From NCBI RefSeq assembly GCF_001632285.1, contig NZ_LWAH01000013.1, forward strand, positions 1 through 64,000: 64,000 bases of DNA, written 5' to 3'. The position numbers and the translations under genes were made by a program. This stretch comes from Moraxella catarrhalis (GTDB lineage Bacteria; Pseudomonadota; Gammaproteobacteria; Pseudomonadales; Moraxellaceae). A model generated the notes under the pieces. That model was given only the letters and a program-made list of their open reading frames with translations. It was not told the DNA's origin and ran no database searches. Position 1 is the stretch's first letter. Each line of letters opens with the position of its first letter. This document shows, in pieces, positions 45,585-57,100 of the stretch.

Positions 45585-46334
45585 ATGGCTTTTAAAGACA
45601 TGACAGGACAAAAAGTCCCAAATGCTGTATTTCATACACGCCAAGGTGATCAGTGGGTTGATGTGAACACTGATGAGCTTTTTAGTGGTAAAAAAGTCGT
45701 GGTTTTTTCATTACCAGGTGCCTTTACGCCGACTTGTTCATCAACACATTTGCCTCGTTATAATGAATTGGCAGATGAATTTAAAAAACTGGGCATTGAT
45801 GATATTTTGTGTGTATCGGTGAATGATACCTTTGTGATGAATGCTTGGGCAGACGACCAAGAAAGTGACAAGATCACTTTAATCCCAGATGGTAATGGTG
45901 AGTTTACCGAAGGTATGAATCGTTTGGTTAGCAAAGAAGATTTGGGCTTTGGTAAGCGTTCATGGCGTTATTCGATGCTTGTTGATGATGGCGTGATTGT
46001 CAAAATCTTTGATGAGCCTGAAAAAGATGGCGATCCGTTTGAGGTTTCTGATGCTGATACCATGATCAAATTTTTAAATCCAGATTGGGAAGATAAGCCG
46101 TCTGTAACCATTATTACCAAGCCTGGTTGTGATTTTTGTGCCAAGGCTAAAGAGGCTTTAAAATCTCATGGTGTTGCATATGAAGAAGTTGTACTTGGCC
46201 GAGATGCCAGCATGACAAGTGTTCGTGCCATCACTGGTCATGAGACAGTGCCACAAGTCTTTGTTGGTGGCAAACGCATCGGTGGTTCAGAAGAACTTGA
46301 AACTTATTTGGCAAGTGATGCTTGTGCCGTTTAA
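45585..46334 (+). CDS. Peroxiredoxin-glutaredoxin fusion protein
   Basis: The 249-residue protein joins a Prx5-type peroxiredoxin (residues 1-165) to a glutaredoxin (residues 172-249). The peroxidatic Cys is in PGAFTPTCSSTHLP near residue 49. The glutaredoxin carries the CDFC active site near residue 180 and the TVPQVFVGG cis-Pro motif near residue 220. Such hybrids reduce peroxides with glutathione electrons and occur in Haemophilus and other pathogens. AAGGA precedes the start. The gene is monocistronic with a downstream hairpin. Confidence 0.93.
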   Translation: MAFKDMTGQKVPNAVFHTRQGDQWVDVNTDELFSGKKVVVFSLPGAFTPTCSSTHLPRYNELADEFKKLGIDDILCVSVNDTFVMNAWADDQESDKITLIPDGNGEFTEGMNRLVSKEDLGFGKRSWRYSMLVDDGVIVKIFDEPEKDGDPFEVSDADTMIKFLNPDWEDKPSVTIITKPGCDFCAKAKEALKSHGVAYEEVVLGRDASMTSVRAITGHETVPQVFVGGKRIGGSEELETYLASDACAV

Positions 46335-46351
46335 TTTTCTGACGATGCGAT

Positions 46352-46381
46352 AAAAAGGGCTTATGATTAAGCTCTTTTTTA
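46352..46381 (+). terminator. Terminator after the peroxiredoxin-glutaredoxin gene
   Basis: AAAAAGGGCTT pairs with AAGCTCTTTTT (one G-U pair) across a 6-nt loop and ends in T residues. Confidence 0.8.
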
Positions 46382-46423
46382 TTGTCAAGGTTTAACTTGA
46401 TATGACCAAGATTGGCATAAATG

Positions 46424-46453
46424 TAAATCAGCACTCATTTGGGTGCTGATTTA
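46424..46453 (-). terminator. Terminator of the nuo operon
   Basis: An 11-bp stem (TAAATCAGCAC with its complement) closes an 8-nt loop just past the nuoN stop. The T run on the minus strand is short (ACATTT), so the call is moderate. Confidence 0.55.
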
Positions 46454-46473
46454 CTGATAAATCGTAATCTTTA

Positions 46474-47952
46474 TTACAACATCACTGCTCGGGCAGCCAT
46501 TTGCATCATTGCTTCTGGTAGTACGCCAAAGATAACGATAAGTGCGGTGATAATCATCGCCATGACTCCGCCTGCCTTAACGCCCCAATGTTGATGTGCA
46601 TCAAACTCAAGATTGACTTTGGGTTTTTGGTACAGATTGACCAAAATACGCAAATAATAATACAAACCGATGGCACTACCCAAAATAATCATACCAGCCG
46701 CCAAGAAGTGCATGCCTTGTACAGCCGCAAAGAATATGGTAAATTTGGTAACAAATCCTGCCGTCAGAGGAATACCTGCCAATGATAGTAGCATCACAGT
46801 CAGTACCGCCGTTAGAACGGGACGACGCCAAAATAACCCTTGATAAAAACGCAGGTCATCAGCTTCGCCACTGATAGAAGTGCGTCCACGCTCACGATAT
46901 GGGCTTGACATCAGTGTGATCACCCCAAACGCTCCAATAGATGTCAGTGCATAAACTGCCATATACATACTCACCAAAGGCAAGCTACCTGCACCGATTG
47001 ATAAAAGTGCTGTCAATGCATAGCCAATATGTGCAATCGAAGAATAAGCAAGCATACGCTTAATGTTATTTTGGCGGATTGCAAGTAAGTTACCCATTAA
47101 AATAGACAAAACAATGACAACAATCAAAATCGTCTCAAAAGCTGGCATGGCAGTAAACATACTACCCACAAAGAATCTAAGTGCAAGTGCCATCATTGCC
47201 ACTTTACTCACACTTGCTAAAAAAGCAGCGATTGGTGCTGGTGCACCTTCATAGACATCTGACACCCATGAATGAAATGGTGCTGCTGATAATTTAAATG
47301 CTGCAGCTGCCAACATCATGACCACCCCAGCCACACTTAAGCCTGACAAATTACCAATCAAAAGATTTCTTGCCAAATCTTTGAATAATAAAGTACCTGC
47401 ATCAGCAAAAATCAACGCCATGCCCATCAGCAAGGTGGCAGAGGCGGTGGCGGACATGATAAGGTATTTTAAACCCGACTCAAGCGATCGAGAACGCAAG
47501 AAGGTGTATGCTAACATACCATACATCGGTACAGACAACAGCTCAAGCGACATAAAAAATGCCGCCAAATGCGCTGCACCTGTCATTAGCATTGCCCCTA
47601 GCGTAGAGATTAGCATAATCAAATACAGTTCATCTTTATGATCTTGTAATGTCTCAAAATAGCCGTATGCCAATGTACAGCAAGCCAATGCTGTGATCAA
47701 AATCACACCCATATTGAAAATTGCAAAACCATCAAAGATAAACAATTCACCAAAAGATACGCCTGCAGGCACTAAGCCTAAGGCTTGGGAAATAACTGCC
47801 AGCAACGCCATATTTAGACCCACGACGCTGAGTGTTGCCGCCCAAAAATGAGAACGCTTGACAGCAATGGTAATCATCACGATGAGCGCAGTGAGTGCCA
47901 CGATCACAGCAGGCAGTATTGATAAAATAGATTCAAAAATCATCGGATTCAT
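46474..47952 (-). CDS. nuoN: NADH-quinone oxidoreductase subunit N
   Basis: NuoN is one of three Mrp-type antiporter-like membrane subunits that pump protons in complex I. The 492-residue protein is highly hydrophobic (about 14 helices) with MSLELLSVPMYGMLAY near residue 128, and KLSAAPFHSWVSDVYEGAP near residue 216, whose Lys is part of the proton channel. It is last in the operon, 2 bp after nuoM, and is followed by a hairpin. Confidence 0.95.
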   Translation of the reverse strand: MNPMIFESILSILPAVIVALTALIVMITIAVKRSHFWAATLSVVGLNMALLAVISQALGLVPAGVSFGELFIFDGFAIFNMGVILITALACCTLAYGYFETLQDHKDELYLIMLISTLGAMLMTGAAHLAAFFMSLELLSVPMYGMLAYTFLRSRSLESGLKYLIMSATASATLLMGMALIFADAGTLLFKDLARNLLIGNLSGLSVAGVVMMLAAAAFKLSAAPFHSWVSDVYEGAPAPIAAFLASVSKVAMMALALRFFVGSMFTAMPAFETILIVVIVLSILMGNLLAIRQNNIKRMLAYSSIAHIGYALTALLSIGAGSLPLVSMYMAVYALTSIGAFGVITLMSSPYRERGRTSISGEADDLRFYQGLFWRRPVLTAVLTVMLLSLAGIPLTAGFVTKFTIFFAAVQGMHFLAAGMIILGSAIGLYYYLRILVNLYQKPKVNLEFDAHQHWGVKAGGVMAMIITALIVIFGVLPEAMMQMAARAVML

Positions 47953-47954
47953 GA

Positions 47955-49682
47955 TTATTCCCCCTGCTTGGTTTGGTGATCGTGATGATGGCCATCAGAG
48001 CCTTTGTGATGATGTATACCAGCGTCATATCCTTGACCATGCAGCTGATGGTGATGGGCATGCATATAGTCACCCATATTCCCTTCAATCAATCGAATGC
48101 CATGCATTGGCTCATCTGCCATGATGACATCATGTGCATAAGCACTGGCAATCCACTGCATTGACCCTTCAGACTTATCCATAACAGGCTGAGGGTACAA
48201 GCCAAGCCATACCAAACCGATTGCCAAAGAAAGTAGCAATACCAATTCTCGTTTACCCAAATCTTTTAGCGTACCGTGATTTTGCTTCACCAATTCAAGC
48301 GTGGTATTTTGACCAAATAACGCATGATAAATTACCATCAAAGAATACAGTCCTGCCATCACAAGGCTTACTGTGGCAAGTGTGACAAAGATCGGATGTA
48401 TGGCAAAAGCACCAATCAAAATCAAAATCTCACCAATAAAGTTACCCGTACCAGGTATGCCCAACAATGCCGCACAAAAGAACATCATAAATGGAGCAAG
48501 GCGGCGAAACTGTCCCCACATGCCACCCATTACCGTCATATCACGAGTGTGCAAACGCTCATAAATTTGACCTGCCATAATAAACAGTGCTGCACTTGAT
48601 AGACCATGAGCGAGCATTTGCACCATCAAACCTTGTAACGATACAAGTGTGCCAGCATAAATGGCAAGCACGACAAAACCCATATGCGACACACTGGTAT
48701 AAGCGAGCAGTCGCTTGATATCGGTTTGGGCAAATGCCAAAAATGCCCCATAAAATACGCCAATCATGCCCAAAGTTATCGCCACTGGGGCAAATTGTGC
48801 CGAGGCATTTGGAAATAATGGAATGACAAAACGCAACAAGCCAAATGCCGCCGTCTTAATCAAAATCCCCGCCAAATCTACCGAACCTGCCGTTGGTGCT
48901 TGGGCGTGGGCATCAGGCAGCCAACCATGCAAGGGAAATATTGGCAGCTTAACTGCAAAACCAATAAAAAAGCAAAGCATGATGGCATATTCCCAATCAC
49001 CAAGATTTACCCCTAAGAGATCATGATAATCAAAACTTAAAACACCTGTTTGGCTAAACTGAATAATGACTAATAATAAAATGCCAATTAACATGATCAA
49101 GCCTGAGGCTTGTGTATAAATAAAGAACTTGGTTGCTGCGTATTCTTTGCTCTTACCCCCTGTGGCATTATGTCCCCAAAGTGCAATCAAAAAATAAATC
49201 GGCAACAGCATCAATTCCCAAAAAAAGAAAAACAAAAACAAATCAATAGCTAAAAATACGCCGATCACGCCGCCTAGTGACCACAGCAGATTAAGATGAA
49301 AAAATCCCACACGGCGCTGAATTTCGCCCCATGAGCAGCCCACCGCCATGATACCCAAAAATGCCGTCAACGCAATCATCAGTAAAGACAAGCCATCCAT
49401 CGCTAAATGAAATTTAATGCCAAAACTTGGAATCCATGGCAGGATAAACTGTGCCGCCCAAGGCAATGTCTCACCGCTGACCGCTGTATCTGTTACCAGT
49501 AGCGTATTAAAATTCCCTTGTTGCCAAAGCACTAAGGTCAAAATAAAAGTAATGACCATGCCAATCAGTGCAATCCAGCGTGGCAGGCGATCGCTGATTT
49601 TTTCAATTAACCAGCATAAAAAGCCTGCAATCAACGGAATTGCGATCAATGCTGGTAGTATCCAATTTTGTTCTAATGCCAT
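47955..49682 (-). CDS. nuoM: NADH-quinone oxidoreductase subunit M
   Basis: NuoM is a proton-pumping membrane subunit of complex I. The 575-residue protein has FFFWELMLLPIYFLIALWG near residue 150, KLPIFPLHGWLPDAHAQAPT near residue 240 (channel Lys) and DIKRLLAYTSVSHMGFV near residue 325. Its last 60 residues are very His-rich (ending in clusters of HHH and HHKGSDGHHHDH), which is unusual for NuoM. It lies between nuoL and nuoN with tiny gaps. Confidence 0.95.
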   Translation of the reverse strand: MALEQNWILPALIAIPLIAGFLCWLIEKISDRLPRWIALIGMVITFILTLVLWQQGNFNTLLVTDTAVSGETLPWAAQFILPWIPSFGIKFHLAMDGLSLLMIALTAFLGIMAVGCSWGEIQRRVGFFHLNLLWSLGGVIGVFLAIDLFLFFFFWELMLLPIYFLIALWGHNATGGKSKEYAATKFFIYTQASGLIMLIGILLLVIIQFSQTGVLSFDYHDLLGVNLGDWEYAIMLCFFIGFAVKLPIFPLHGWLPDAHAQAPTAGSVDLAGILIKTAAFGLLRFVIPLFPNASAQFAPVAITLGMIGVFYGAFLAFAQTDIKRLLAYTSVSHMGFVVLAIYAGTLVSLQGLMVQMLAHGLSSAALFIMAGQIYERLHTRDMTVMGGMWGQFRRLAPFMMFFCAALLGIPGTGNFIGEILILIGAFAIHPIFVTLATVSLVMAGLYSLMVIYHALFGQNTTLELVKQNHGTLKDLGKRELVLLLSLAIGLVWLGLYPQPVMDKSEGSMQWIASAYAHDVIMADEPMHGIRLIEGNMGDYMHAHHHQLHGQGYDAGIHHHKGSDGHHHDHQTKQGE

Positions 49683-49683
49683 G

Positions 49684-51537
49684 TTACACCACCATCATCA
49701 ATGCTAAGATTAAAATAACCGCCAGACCTACACCAAAACTGATGGCATGAGTATGCAAAAGCCCAGTTTGGGTTTTTGTTGTTAATTTATTACCCCATGA
49801 AGCACCTATGGCTAAGATATTTATTAGGCGGTCTATTGGGTCAGATTTTAATGCCTTTGTGATGCCCAAAAAGGGTTTAACAAAAATAATGTCATACAAC
49901 GCATCAAAGCCCAATCCATGGTAACACCAATAAACACATGCTGTGCCAAAGGTAGAATTTGTCCATTTTGTCAAAATTTTGCCTTTATTTATGACATATA
50001 AAAAGTAGGCAAACACCAAGCCACAGACAGTAAAGCTAACAGCGATAATTTCAGCGGTGTGCTTGCCGTCTGTTAGAGTACTACCCACACTCATCGGTAA
50101 AACATTTGCCAAGGGGGGATGGATTAATGCTCCAATTCCTGTTGACAATAGCAGTAACACCACCAAAGGCAAAGCGTAACTTATGCCCTTTAAAGACTCG
50201 CCATGCGTTTTTTGCTCTCCAAAGAACACAAGATAAATCAAACGGAAAGTATAAACAGCCGTCAAAAATGCCCCAAACACGCCTGCCCAAAACAAACCCA
50301 TGTGTCCTGTGGCATAAGTCTCCCACAAAATCGCTTCTTTGGAATAAAAGCCAACCGTTACAAAAGGCAAGGCAACCAACGCCCCACCACCTACCACAAA
50401 TGACCAAAACACAAGGGGAATTTTATGACGCAGACCACCCATTTTAAAAATGTTTTGCTCGTGGTGTGTTGAGACAATCACCGCCCCAGATGCCAAGAAT
50501 AATAACGCCTTAAAAAATGCGTGCGTCATCAAATGAAAAATTGCCACTTGCCACGCCCCAACGCCCAAAGCGATGAACATATATCCAAGCTGACTCATGG
50601 TAGAGTAAGCAAGCACACGCTTAATGTCGGTTTGTGCCAACGCACAAAAACTTGCCACCAGCATGGACAATGCACCAACACCGCCCACCCAATACAGGAG
50701 CATCTGGGGGGTCAGCACAAATAAAGGGTGCATGCGGGCAATCAAATACACCCCTGCGGTTACCATGGTGGCTGCATGGATAAGAGCGGAAACAGGCGTA
50801 GGGCCTGCCATCGCATCTGCAAGCCAGGTATGCAGTGGAATTTGTGCTGATTTACCAAACGCGCCGCCGATAAGCATTGCCACGATGAGTAGTAGCATGG
50901 GGTCATTAACAGCAAACATGGCATCTGCTTTGGCATTGATGGCGGTCATATCAAGCGTACCAAATACAACAAACAGTAAAAACAGCCCAATCGCCAAAAA
51001 CACATCACCCACACGGGTTACGGTAAATGCCTTTATCGCCGCCCGCCCATTGGCTCGGTTTTGATAATAAAAGCCAATTAACAAATATGAGCAAATGCCC
51101 ACACCCTCCCAGCCCAAATACATGAGCAAAAGGTTATCAGCAAGCACAAGCATGAGCATGCTTGCCACAAATAAATTCAGATAACTAAAAAAACGGGCAA
51201 ATCCTGCCTCACCTTTCATATACCAACTGGCAAACAGATGAATCAAAAAGCCCACGCCTGTAATCACGCCCATCATGGTAACAGACAATCCATCAAGATA
51301 CAGCCCAAATTTGGGAGTAAAATCGCCCACCGACAGCCATGTCCAAAGTGGCACAGACATCGCCTGTTGCCCTTTTGTCAAAAACCCAAAAATACTGACA
51401 AAGGCACACACAGCCGACAGCCCCATCGCCCCCACCCCAATGATGGTAGCAGGTTTTTCGCCAATTCTGCCTTGCCCCATGGTCAATATCAAAAATCCAA
51501 TTAAAGGGAAAATAAAGGTCAATGCTAACAAATTCAT
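49684..51537 (-). CDS. nuoL: NADH-quinone oxidoreductase subunit L
   Basis: NuoL is the distal antiporter-like subunit that carries the long lateral helix. The 617-residue protein has YLGWEGVGICSYLLIGFYY near residue 135, KSAQIPLHTWLADAMAGPTP near residue 225 and DIKRVLAYSTMSQLGYM near residue 305. The gene is 6 bp after nuoK. Confidence 0.96.
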   Translation of the reverse strand: MNLLALTFIFPLIGFLILTMGQGRIGEKPATIIGVGAMGLSAVCAFVSIFGFLTKGQQAMSVPLWTWLSVGDFTPKFGLYLDGLSVTMMGVITGVGFLIHLFASWYMKGEAGFARFFSYLNLFVASMLMLVLADNLLLMYLGWEGVGICSYLLIGFYYQNRANGRAAIKAFTVTRVGDVFLAIGLFLLFVVFGTLDMTAINAKADAMFAVNDPMLLLIVAMLIGGAFGKSAQIPLHTWLADAMAGPTPVSALIHAATMVTAGVYLIARMHPLFVLTPQMLLYWVGGVGALSMLVASFCALAQTDIKRVLAYSTMSQLGYMFIALGVGAWQVAIFHLMTHAFFKALLFLASGAVIVSTHHEQNIFKMGGLRHKIPLVFWSFVVGGGALVALPFVTVGFYSKEAILWETYATGHMGLFWAGVFGAFLTAVYTFRLIYLVFFGEQKTHGESLKGISYALPLVVLLLLSTGIGALIHPPLANVLPMSVGSTLTDGKHTAEIIAVSFTVCGLVFAYFLYVINKGKILTKWTNSTFGTACVYWCYHGLGFDALYDIIFVKPFLGITKALKSDPIDRLINILAIGASWGNKLTTKTQTGLLHTHAISFGVGLAVILILALMMVV

Positions 51538-51543
51538 ACCACC

Positions 51544-51918
51544 CTACCCCTTTAATTCACTGGCGTGATTGACATCAAGACTTCTAAAACGATGATAAAA
51601 TTGCAAAAGCATGGCAAGCCCAATCGCCGCCTCTGCTGCTGCCAGCGTCAAAATAAACACAAACATAACCTGCCCATCTGCCTTGCCCCACATGTTACCC
51701 CCCACTACAAAGGCAAGGGCAGCTGAGTTCATCATAATCTCCAAACTCATGAGCATGAACAACACATTGCGTCTTGCCATGACGCCAGCCAGTCCAATAA
51801 CAAACAAAATGGCCGCCAAAATCAGCCCATGATGAGCAGGCACGCCCATATCAGATGCCAATTTGGCGACTTCATGGGCAAAGGGGGTATTTAGAGTATC
51901 TACATTATAATTTTGCAT
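51544..51918 (-). CDS. nuoK: NADH-quinone oxidoreductase subunit K
   Basis: NuoK is a three-helix membrane subunit of complex I. I start it at ATG 51918 (MQNYNVDTL), which has AGGAGAGAG upstream, giving 124 residues. The family shows [19 protein letters not shown] near residue 30, [14 protein letters not shown] near residue 55 with the proton-channel Glu, and [12 protein letters not shown] near residue 92. An N-terminal tail of about 28 residues is longer than in E. coli NuoK. It overlaps nuoJ by 14 bp. Confidence 0.93.
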   Translation of the reverse strand: MQNYNVDTLNTPFAHEVAKLASDMGVPAHHGLILAAILFVIGLAGVMARRNVLFMLMSLEIMMNSAALAFVVGGNMWGKADGQVMFVFILTLAAAEAAIGLAMLLQFYHRFRSLDVNHASELKG

Positions 51919-52537
51919 CGGCTCTCTCCTGTTGCTCTTTGTCTTGATTTGCCCATGTATTAGAGACGATATCAGGGCATGTTTGGCTGTGGCTGATGTT
52001 TTCATCATCAAGTGCTTTTTTACCCAAATGATATGCCGCAACCAATGCACCCAAAAGCAAAAATGCCGCCACCTCCACAAGCAACACATACCCTGTAAAT
52101 AAGCGTATACCCACATCTTTGGCAGAGATGGTATCGCTTTGTAGCTGTATGGATTGGTCTGTACCATAGCCAATAAAACCAATCAGCACCGCCCCAACAA
52201 TCATCATCAGACACACAGGCATCGCCCACGCATTGGCGGTAAGCCATGTTTTTTCTTCTGTGGTATCTGTGCCTAGATTTAGCATCATGATGACAAACAC
52301 AAATAACACCAAAATCGCCCCAGCATAGACAATGATTTCAAGAATGCCTGCAAATGGAGCACCTAAGATAAAGAAAATACCCGCCACAGCTAATAATGAT
52401 ACAATCATGGATAAAATGGCATGCACAGCATTGGCGTGCGTTACCACCCTTAGGCTTGCCCAAATTGCCACCAGCGATAAGACATAAAAACCCACCACAC
52501 TGCCATTTGCCAAAAACGCCTTTAACACATCAATCAT
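51905..52537 (-). CDS. nuoJ: NADH-quinone oxidoreductase subunit J
   Basis: NuoJ is a membrane subunit next to NuoH and NuoK. The 210-residue protein has [20 protein letters not shown] near residue 34, [20 protein letters not shown] near residue 67 and a hydrophilic C-terminus. The start overlaps the nuoI stop by 4 bp. Confidence 0.93.
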   Translation of the reverse strand: MIDVLKAFLANGSVVGFYVLSLVAIWASLRVVTHANAVHAILSMIVSLLAVAGIFFILGAPFAGILEIIVYAGAILVLFVFVIMMLNLGTDTTEEKTWLTANAWAMPVCLMMIVGAVLIGFIGYGTDQSIQLQSDTISAKDVGIRLFTGYVLLVEVAAFLLLGALVAAYHLGKKALDDENISHSQTCPDIVSNTWANQDKEQQERADAKL

Positions 52538-53082
52538 GGCAACAAACTCCGCACATTAACAGGCTCTGCTTCACGCTCGTGCGACCCTTTGGGTTTATCG
52601 TCCGTTGCCATGCCTGTTACTCTATAATAGTTGTATTCTGGGTATTTACCCACACCACTGATGAGCAAATGTTCTTTTTCATACACCAGATTTTGGCGGT
52701 CATATTCACCAAGCTCAAAATCAGGGGTGAGCTGAATGGCGGTGGTTGGGCATGCCTCTTCACACATGCCACAAAACACACAGCGACTAAAATTGATGCG
52801 AAAAAACTCAGGATACCAACGCCCATCTTCTCGCTCTGCCTTTTGTAGGCTAATACAACCCACAGGGCAAGCCACCGCACACAAGTTACACGCCACACAG
52901 CGTTCATCACCATCAGGGTCTCGGGTCAGCACAATGCGACCACGAAAACGGGGCGGTACAGGCACGGGCTGTTCAGGGTATAAAATCGTGTCTCTGGGTC
53001 TTAGGGCGTGGCTGTTGACCATCCACATGGAGCGTACAATGGTAAACATGCCCACCGCCGTATTTTTTAAAGTTGCAAACAT
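52534..53082 (-). CDS. nuoI: NADH-quinone oxidoreductase subunit I
   Basis: NuoI is the peripheral-arm subunit with two [4Fe-4S] clusters (N6a and N6b). The 182-residue protein has [15 protein letters not shown] near residue 62 and [15 protein letters not shown] near residue 96, exactly the CX2CX2CX3C pair. It is directly after nuoH. Confidence 0.96.
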   Translation of the reverse strand: MFATLKNTAVGMFTIVRSMWMVNSHALRPRDTILYPEQPVPVPPRFRGRIVLTRDPDGDERCVACNLCAVACPVGCISLQKAEREDGRWYPEFFRINFSRCVFCGMCEEACPTTAIQLTPDFELGEYDRQNLVYEKEHLLISGVGKYPEYNYYRVTGMATDDKPKGSHEREAEPVNVRSLLP

Positions 53083-54111
53083 TTAATTCACCATCAAAAT
53101 CACAAAAGCAGTCGCCAAAAGGTTTAGCAGTGTTATGGGCAAGCACACTTTCCAGCCAAAATTCATCACCTGATCGTATCTGGGACGCATAAGCGAACCA
53201 CGAATTAGCACAAATAAAGTCATAAAAAACAAAGTCTTAATCAAAAACCAAAACACAGGTGGCACAAAGGGCAAATCCAGATTAAATGGGGCAAGCCAAC
53301 CCCCAAAAAATAAACAGGTCATGAGTGCTGAGATGACAACCACATTGACGTATTCACCGATAAAAAACATGCCAAATTTCATGCCAGAGTATTCCACATG
53401 ATAGCCCTCTGCCAGCTCTTGTTCCGCTTCTGGCTGGTCAAAAGGATGGCGGTGGGTAACTGCCACCCCTGCCACACAAAAGGTTAAAAACCCCAAAAAT
53501 TGTGGAATGACATTCCAAACATCTGCCTGAGCTAAGACAATCTCACGCAGGTTAAATGACCCTGTCATCGCCACCACGCCCATGAGCGATAAGCCCAAAA
53601 AGACCTCATAGCTTATCGTCTGAGCCGCTGAACGCAGACCGCCAAGCAAAGCAAATTTATTGGCAGAAGCCCATCCGCCAAACATCACCGCATACACCGC
53701 CAAACCTGCCATGGCAAAGAAAAATAAAATGCCAATGTTCCAATCCGCTGCCCCCAATGTGGGCGATAAGGGAATGATGGCAAAAGATGCCAAAGCACCA
53801 AACATGGCAATGGCAGGAGCTAGGGTAAATAGGCGTTTGTCGGCAAAGTTGGGTGTCCAATCTTCTTTAAAAAAGATTTTGAGCATGTCCGCCACCAGTT
53901 GTAGCGAGCCTTGCCAGCCAACACGATTTGGGCCATAACGGTCTTGCCATAACGCCAACATACGCCGTTCATACACAATCATCAAGGCCGCTGTCATGAC
54001 AAGCCCCAAAAAAATAATCAGCGTTTGGACAGTCATAAAAACAAACGACCACCACTCAAACGACCAAGCACCAAGCCATGATGGCACATCAGGAATCACA
54101 CGAATACTCAT
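53083..54111 (-). CDS. nuoH: NADH-quinone oxidoreductase subunit H
   Basis: NuoH is the membrane subunit near the quinone site. The 342-residue protein has [20 protein letters not shown] near residue 49, [20 protein letters not shown] near residue 149 and [20 protein letters not shown] near residue 228, all characteristic. It directly abuts nuoG and nuoI. Confidence 0.96.
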   Translation of the reverse strand: MSIRVIPDVPSWLGAWSFEWWSFVFMTVQTLIIFLGLVMTAALMIVYERRMLALWQDRYGPNRVGWQGSLQLVADMLKIFFKEDWTPNFADKRLFTLAPAIAMFGALASFAIIPLSPTLGAADWNIGILFFFAMAGLAVYAVMFGGWASANKFALLGGLRSAAQTISYEVFLGLSLMGVVAMTGSFNLREIVLAQADVWNVIPQFLGFLTFCVAGVAVTHRHPFDQPEAEQELAEGYHVEYSGMKFGMFFIGEYVNVVVISALMTCLFFGGWLAPFNLDLPFVPPVFWFLIKTLFFMTLFVLIRGSLMRPRYDQVMNFGWKVCLPITLLNLLATAFVILMVN

Positions 54112-57100
54112 TTATGCCCCCACTTTATTCATCGCAAACGGTGCGTTATTAAACCCTGCCTTTGGTGTAAAGATATTCTCACGCTTGATACTTGCCAATC
54201 TCTGCATGCTCTTTTGATGGTCAGGCACATAGACAGGCGTGTCCTTATCTGCTTTTTTGACAGTCGTTGGTATACCGACCATAAGCGGTACAGCACCATC
54301 AGGATAACCAATACAGCCGTCTGCCAAATAATCCACCACCTCCACAGGCAAGGTAATCTCTGCCCCATGCTGGCTTAGGGTTAATTTATCGCCCACCTTA
54401 ACCATCCAACGCTCTGCATCATCATGGTTTATCATCCACATGGCAGGTTTGATTTGGCTTGCTACCACAGGGCTACGGCTTATCATGCGTGAGCTTGTAA
54501 ATAGGTTATGTACAGGCACAACCACCGCACGACCATAAAAAATGCTTGTAGCAACATTCACATGATCAATATCAACACGCCCAAACACCATTTGCGTCTT
54601 TGGCAGTGTTTCAAACAGACGAATGCCCACATCGCCACCTTTTAATCGCCCACCGACTTTATTTTGGTATTTGTTCCATGCTTGTGGGGAGTTCCAGCCT
54701 GCTGACCACGCAAAAGGGATAAGGCTTGGATTGGTTTTATCGCCCACATAACCCTCCATTGAAAAAGTCAAACCACTGTCTAAGTCCTTAGGTTGCATGG
54801 GTTCGTGAATAGAAATAGGTGAGCGTAACACCGTCCGCCCCGAATAACGGCGTGGCTCACGGGCAACTTTTAGCCCTGTAATGCGATAATCTGACTCTGG
54901 GGCAGCATCTTTGATTTGAGCAAGGTGTGGATACTCTACAACCAGCTCATCAATGACATCATCAAGATGGCGCCAGATGGGTTCACCCATCTTGTTTGTC
55001 ATGGCATTGTCAAGTGCATGTAGCCAACGCCAACTGTCTTTTAGCTCGCTGGTTGGTTCATAATATTTTTTATCATAGCTTGCAAAAAACCGCCCTGCTC
55101 GCCCCTCAGCAGAGACAAGCGTGCCATCACTTTCAGCAAATGATGCACTTGATAACACAAAATCAGCTTTATCATGCCATTCATAAGACTGATGGTCTAG
55201 TACGATGAGTGTTTTTTGTGTTAATTTGTCAAATTGGTTTGGGGTCAGATTTGACAAATCATGTTCTAACACGACCGCCGCCTCAAATGCTTGTGCCAAA
55301 ACCTCCTCCATCGCCTGCCCACCCAATAAATTCACACCCACGCTATTGGCCTCCGGCATGGCAACATACACGCCTGTTTTATCAGCATACAGAGTATTTA
55401 TCTTTAATAGACGAGATGACAGCTCTTTTTCAAAGTCGTTTGGGTCTCGCTCTGTGGTGTGCGTGCCGTCCGTTTTGGCATCCTTGTCAGGGTCAATGAA
55501 CTGACGGGCGACCTCATCACGGATTTTGGCGTTTTGCACTTCTATAAATTCACGCTCCACATGGGCGATTTTGGCGCGCTTGGCGGTCAAGGTTTGGGCA
55601 ATGTAACCTGCGGCCTGAACGATTACTTTTGATGTCAAACTGGTGCCTGTAACAACAAGTGGGCGATTTGCCATAATCAAATCATAAGCGATATGATGTG
55701 CCAAAAATTGCATCGCCATCTCATCATCAATCACCAAATCCGTCTGTTTTTCTTTGGCAAAAATGGCGTTCTCACTTTTTCCAATCTCATCTAGCGTATC
55801 AGCATAAGCCTTGATGACATCGCCCACCATAAAGCCCAATTTGGCAATGTCATCTGGCGTGGCAACAGCGGACACTTTGGCAATGTCGGATAGCTTAGTA
55901 TCTGCCACACACGCCACATAAATCGGACTGTACGCACTTTGTCCGATACGCTTGACAGGTTCAGCAAGCCAATGCTCAGTTTTTAGGGCACTTGCCATTT
56001 GGCGGGCTTTATTCTTAGCCGCTTGGCGTACTGACAAGGCAACACGGCTTGCCGTTTGGGTAATGTCCTCACCCAAAATAAACACGCCATCTGCCGTCTC
56101 AATCTGTGCCAATGATGCCTGATGCACCGCTTCATGGCGTAATAATGCCACACCCAAATCCACCACATCTTTGACGGCCGCTCGCTCGCCTGTGCTAAAA
56201 TTGTTTGCTCCAACCAGTCTTTTTAGGGCAAAATTACTCTCCAAACTGGCTCTGGCTGACCCTATGCCAATCACATTTTTACCTTTTAGCAAGTCCGCCA
56301 CACCATCCACAGCAAGGTCTGCACTGGTTTTGACAAATTGTCCATTCACCTTTTTAAGGGGATGGGTAGGTCTATCCGCTCGGTTAACATAGCCATAACC
56401 AAAACGCCCACGGTCGCATAAAAAGTAGCCATTGACATCGTGATTATAGCGGTTTTCAATACGCCGAAGCTCGCCATAACGCTCACCTGCTGAAATGTTA
56501 CAGCCTGCCGAACAGCCATGGCAAATGCTTGGGGCATATTGCATGTCCCATTTACGATTGTAACGCTCAGAATGGGTTTTATCCGTAAACACCCCTGTGG
56601 GACACACTTCGGTTAAATTACCGCTAAACTCACTGTCAAACTGCCCATCTTCTGGGCGACCAAAATAAACACGGTTATTAGACGCATACACGCCCAAATC
56701 ATCACCACCTGCATAATCTTGATAAAATCGCACACAGCGATAGCAGGCGATACAGCGGTTCATCTCATGAGCGATAAAAGGCCCAAGCTCTTGATTGTGG
56801 TGAGTGCGTTTGGTAAAGCGGTAACGGCGACGATGATGACCTGACATATAAGTCATGTCTTGCAAATGACAATGACCACCCTCTTCACAAGTGGGGCAGT
56901 CATGGGGGTGATTGGTCATCAAGTATTCCACAATGCTTTTGCGAAATGCCTTGGCTTCATCATCATCAACAGAGATGTACATGTCATCGCTGGGGGCAAC
57001 CATACAGCTCATCACCAACCGCCCTTTGCCTGCTTGATAATCCTCGGCGTTATTATACTGTTTGACGGCACACTGACGACAAGAACCGACCGAACCTAAG

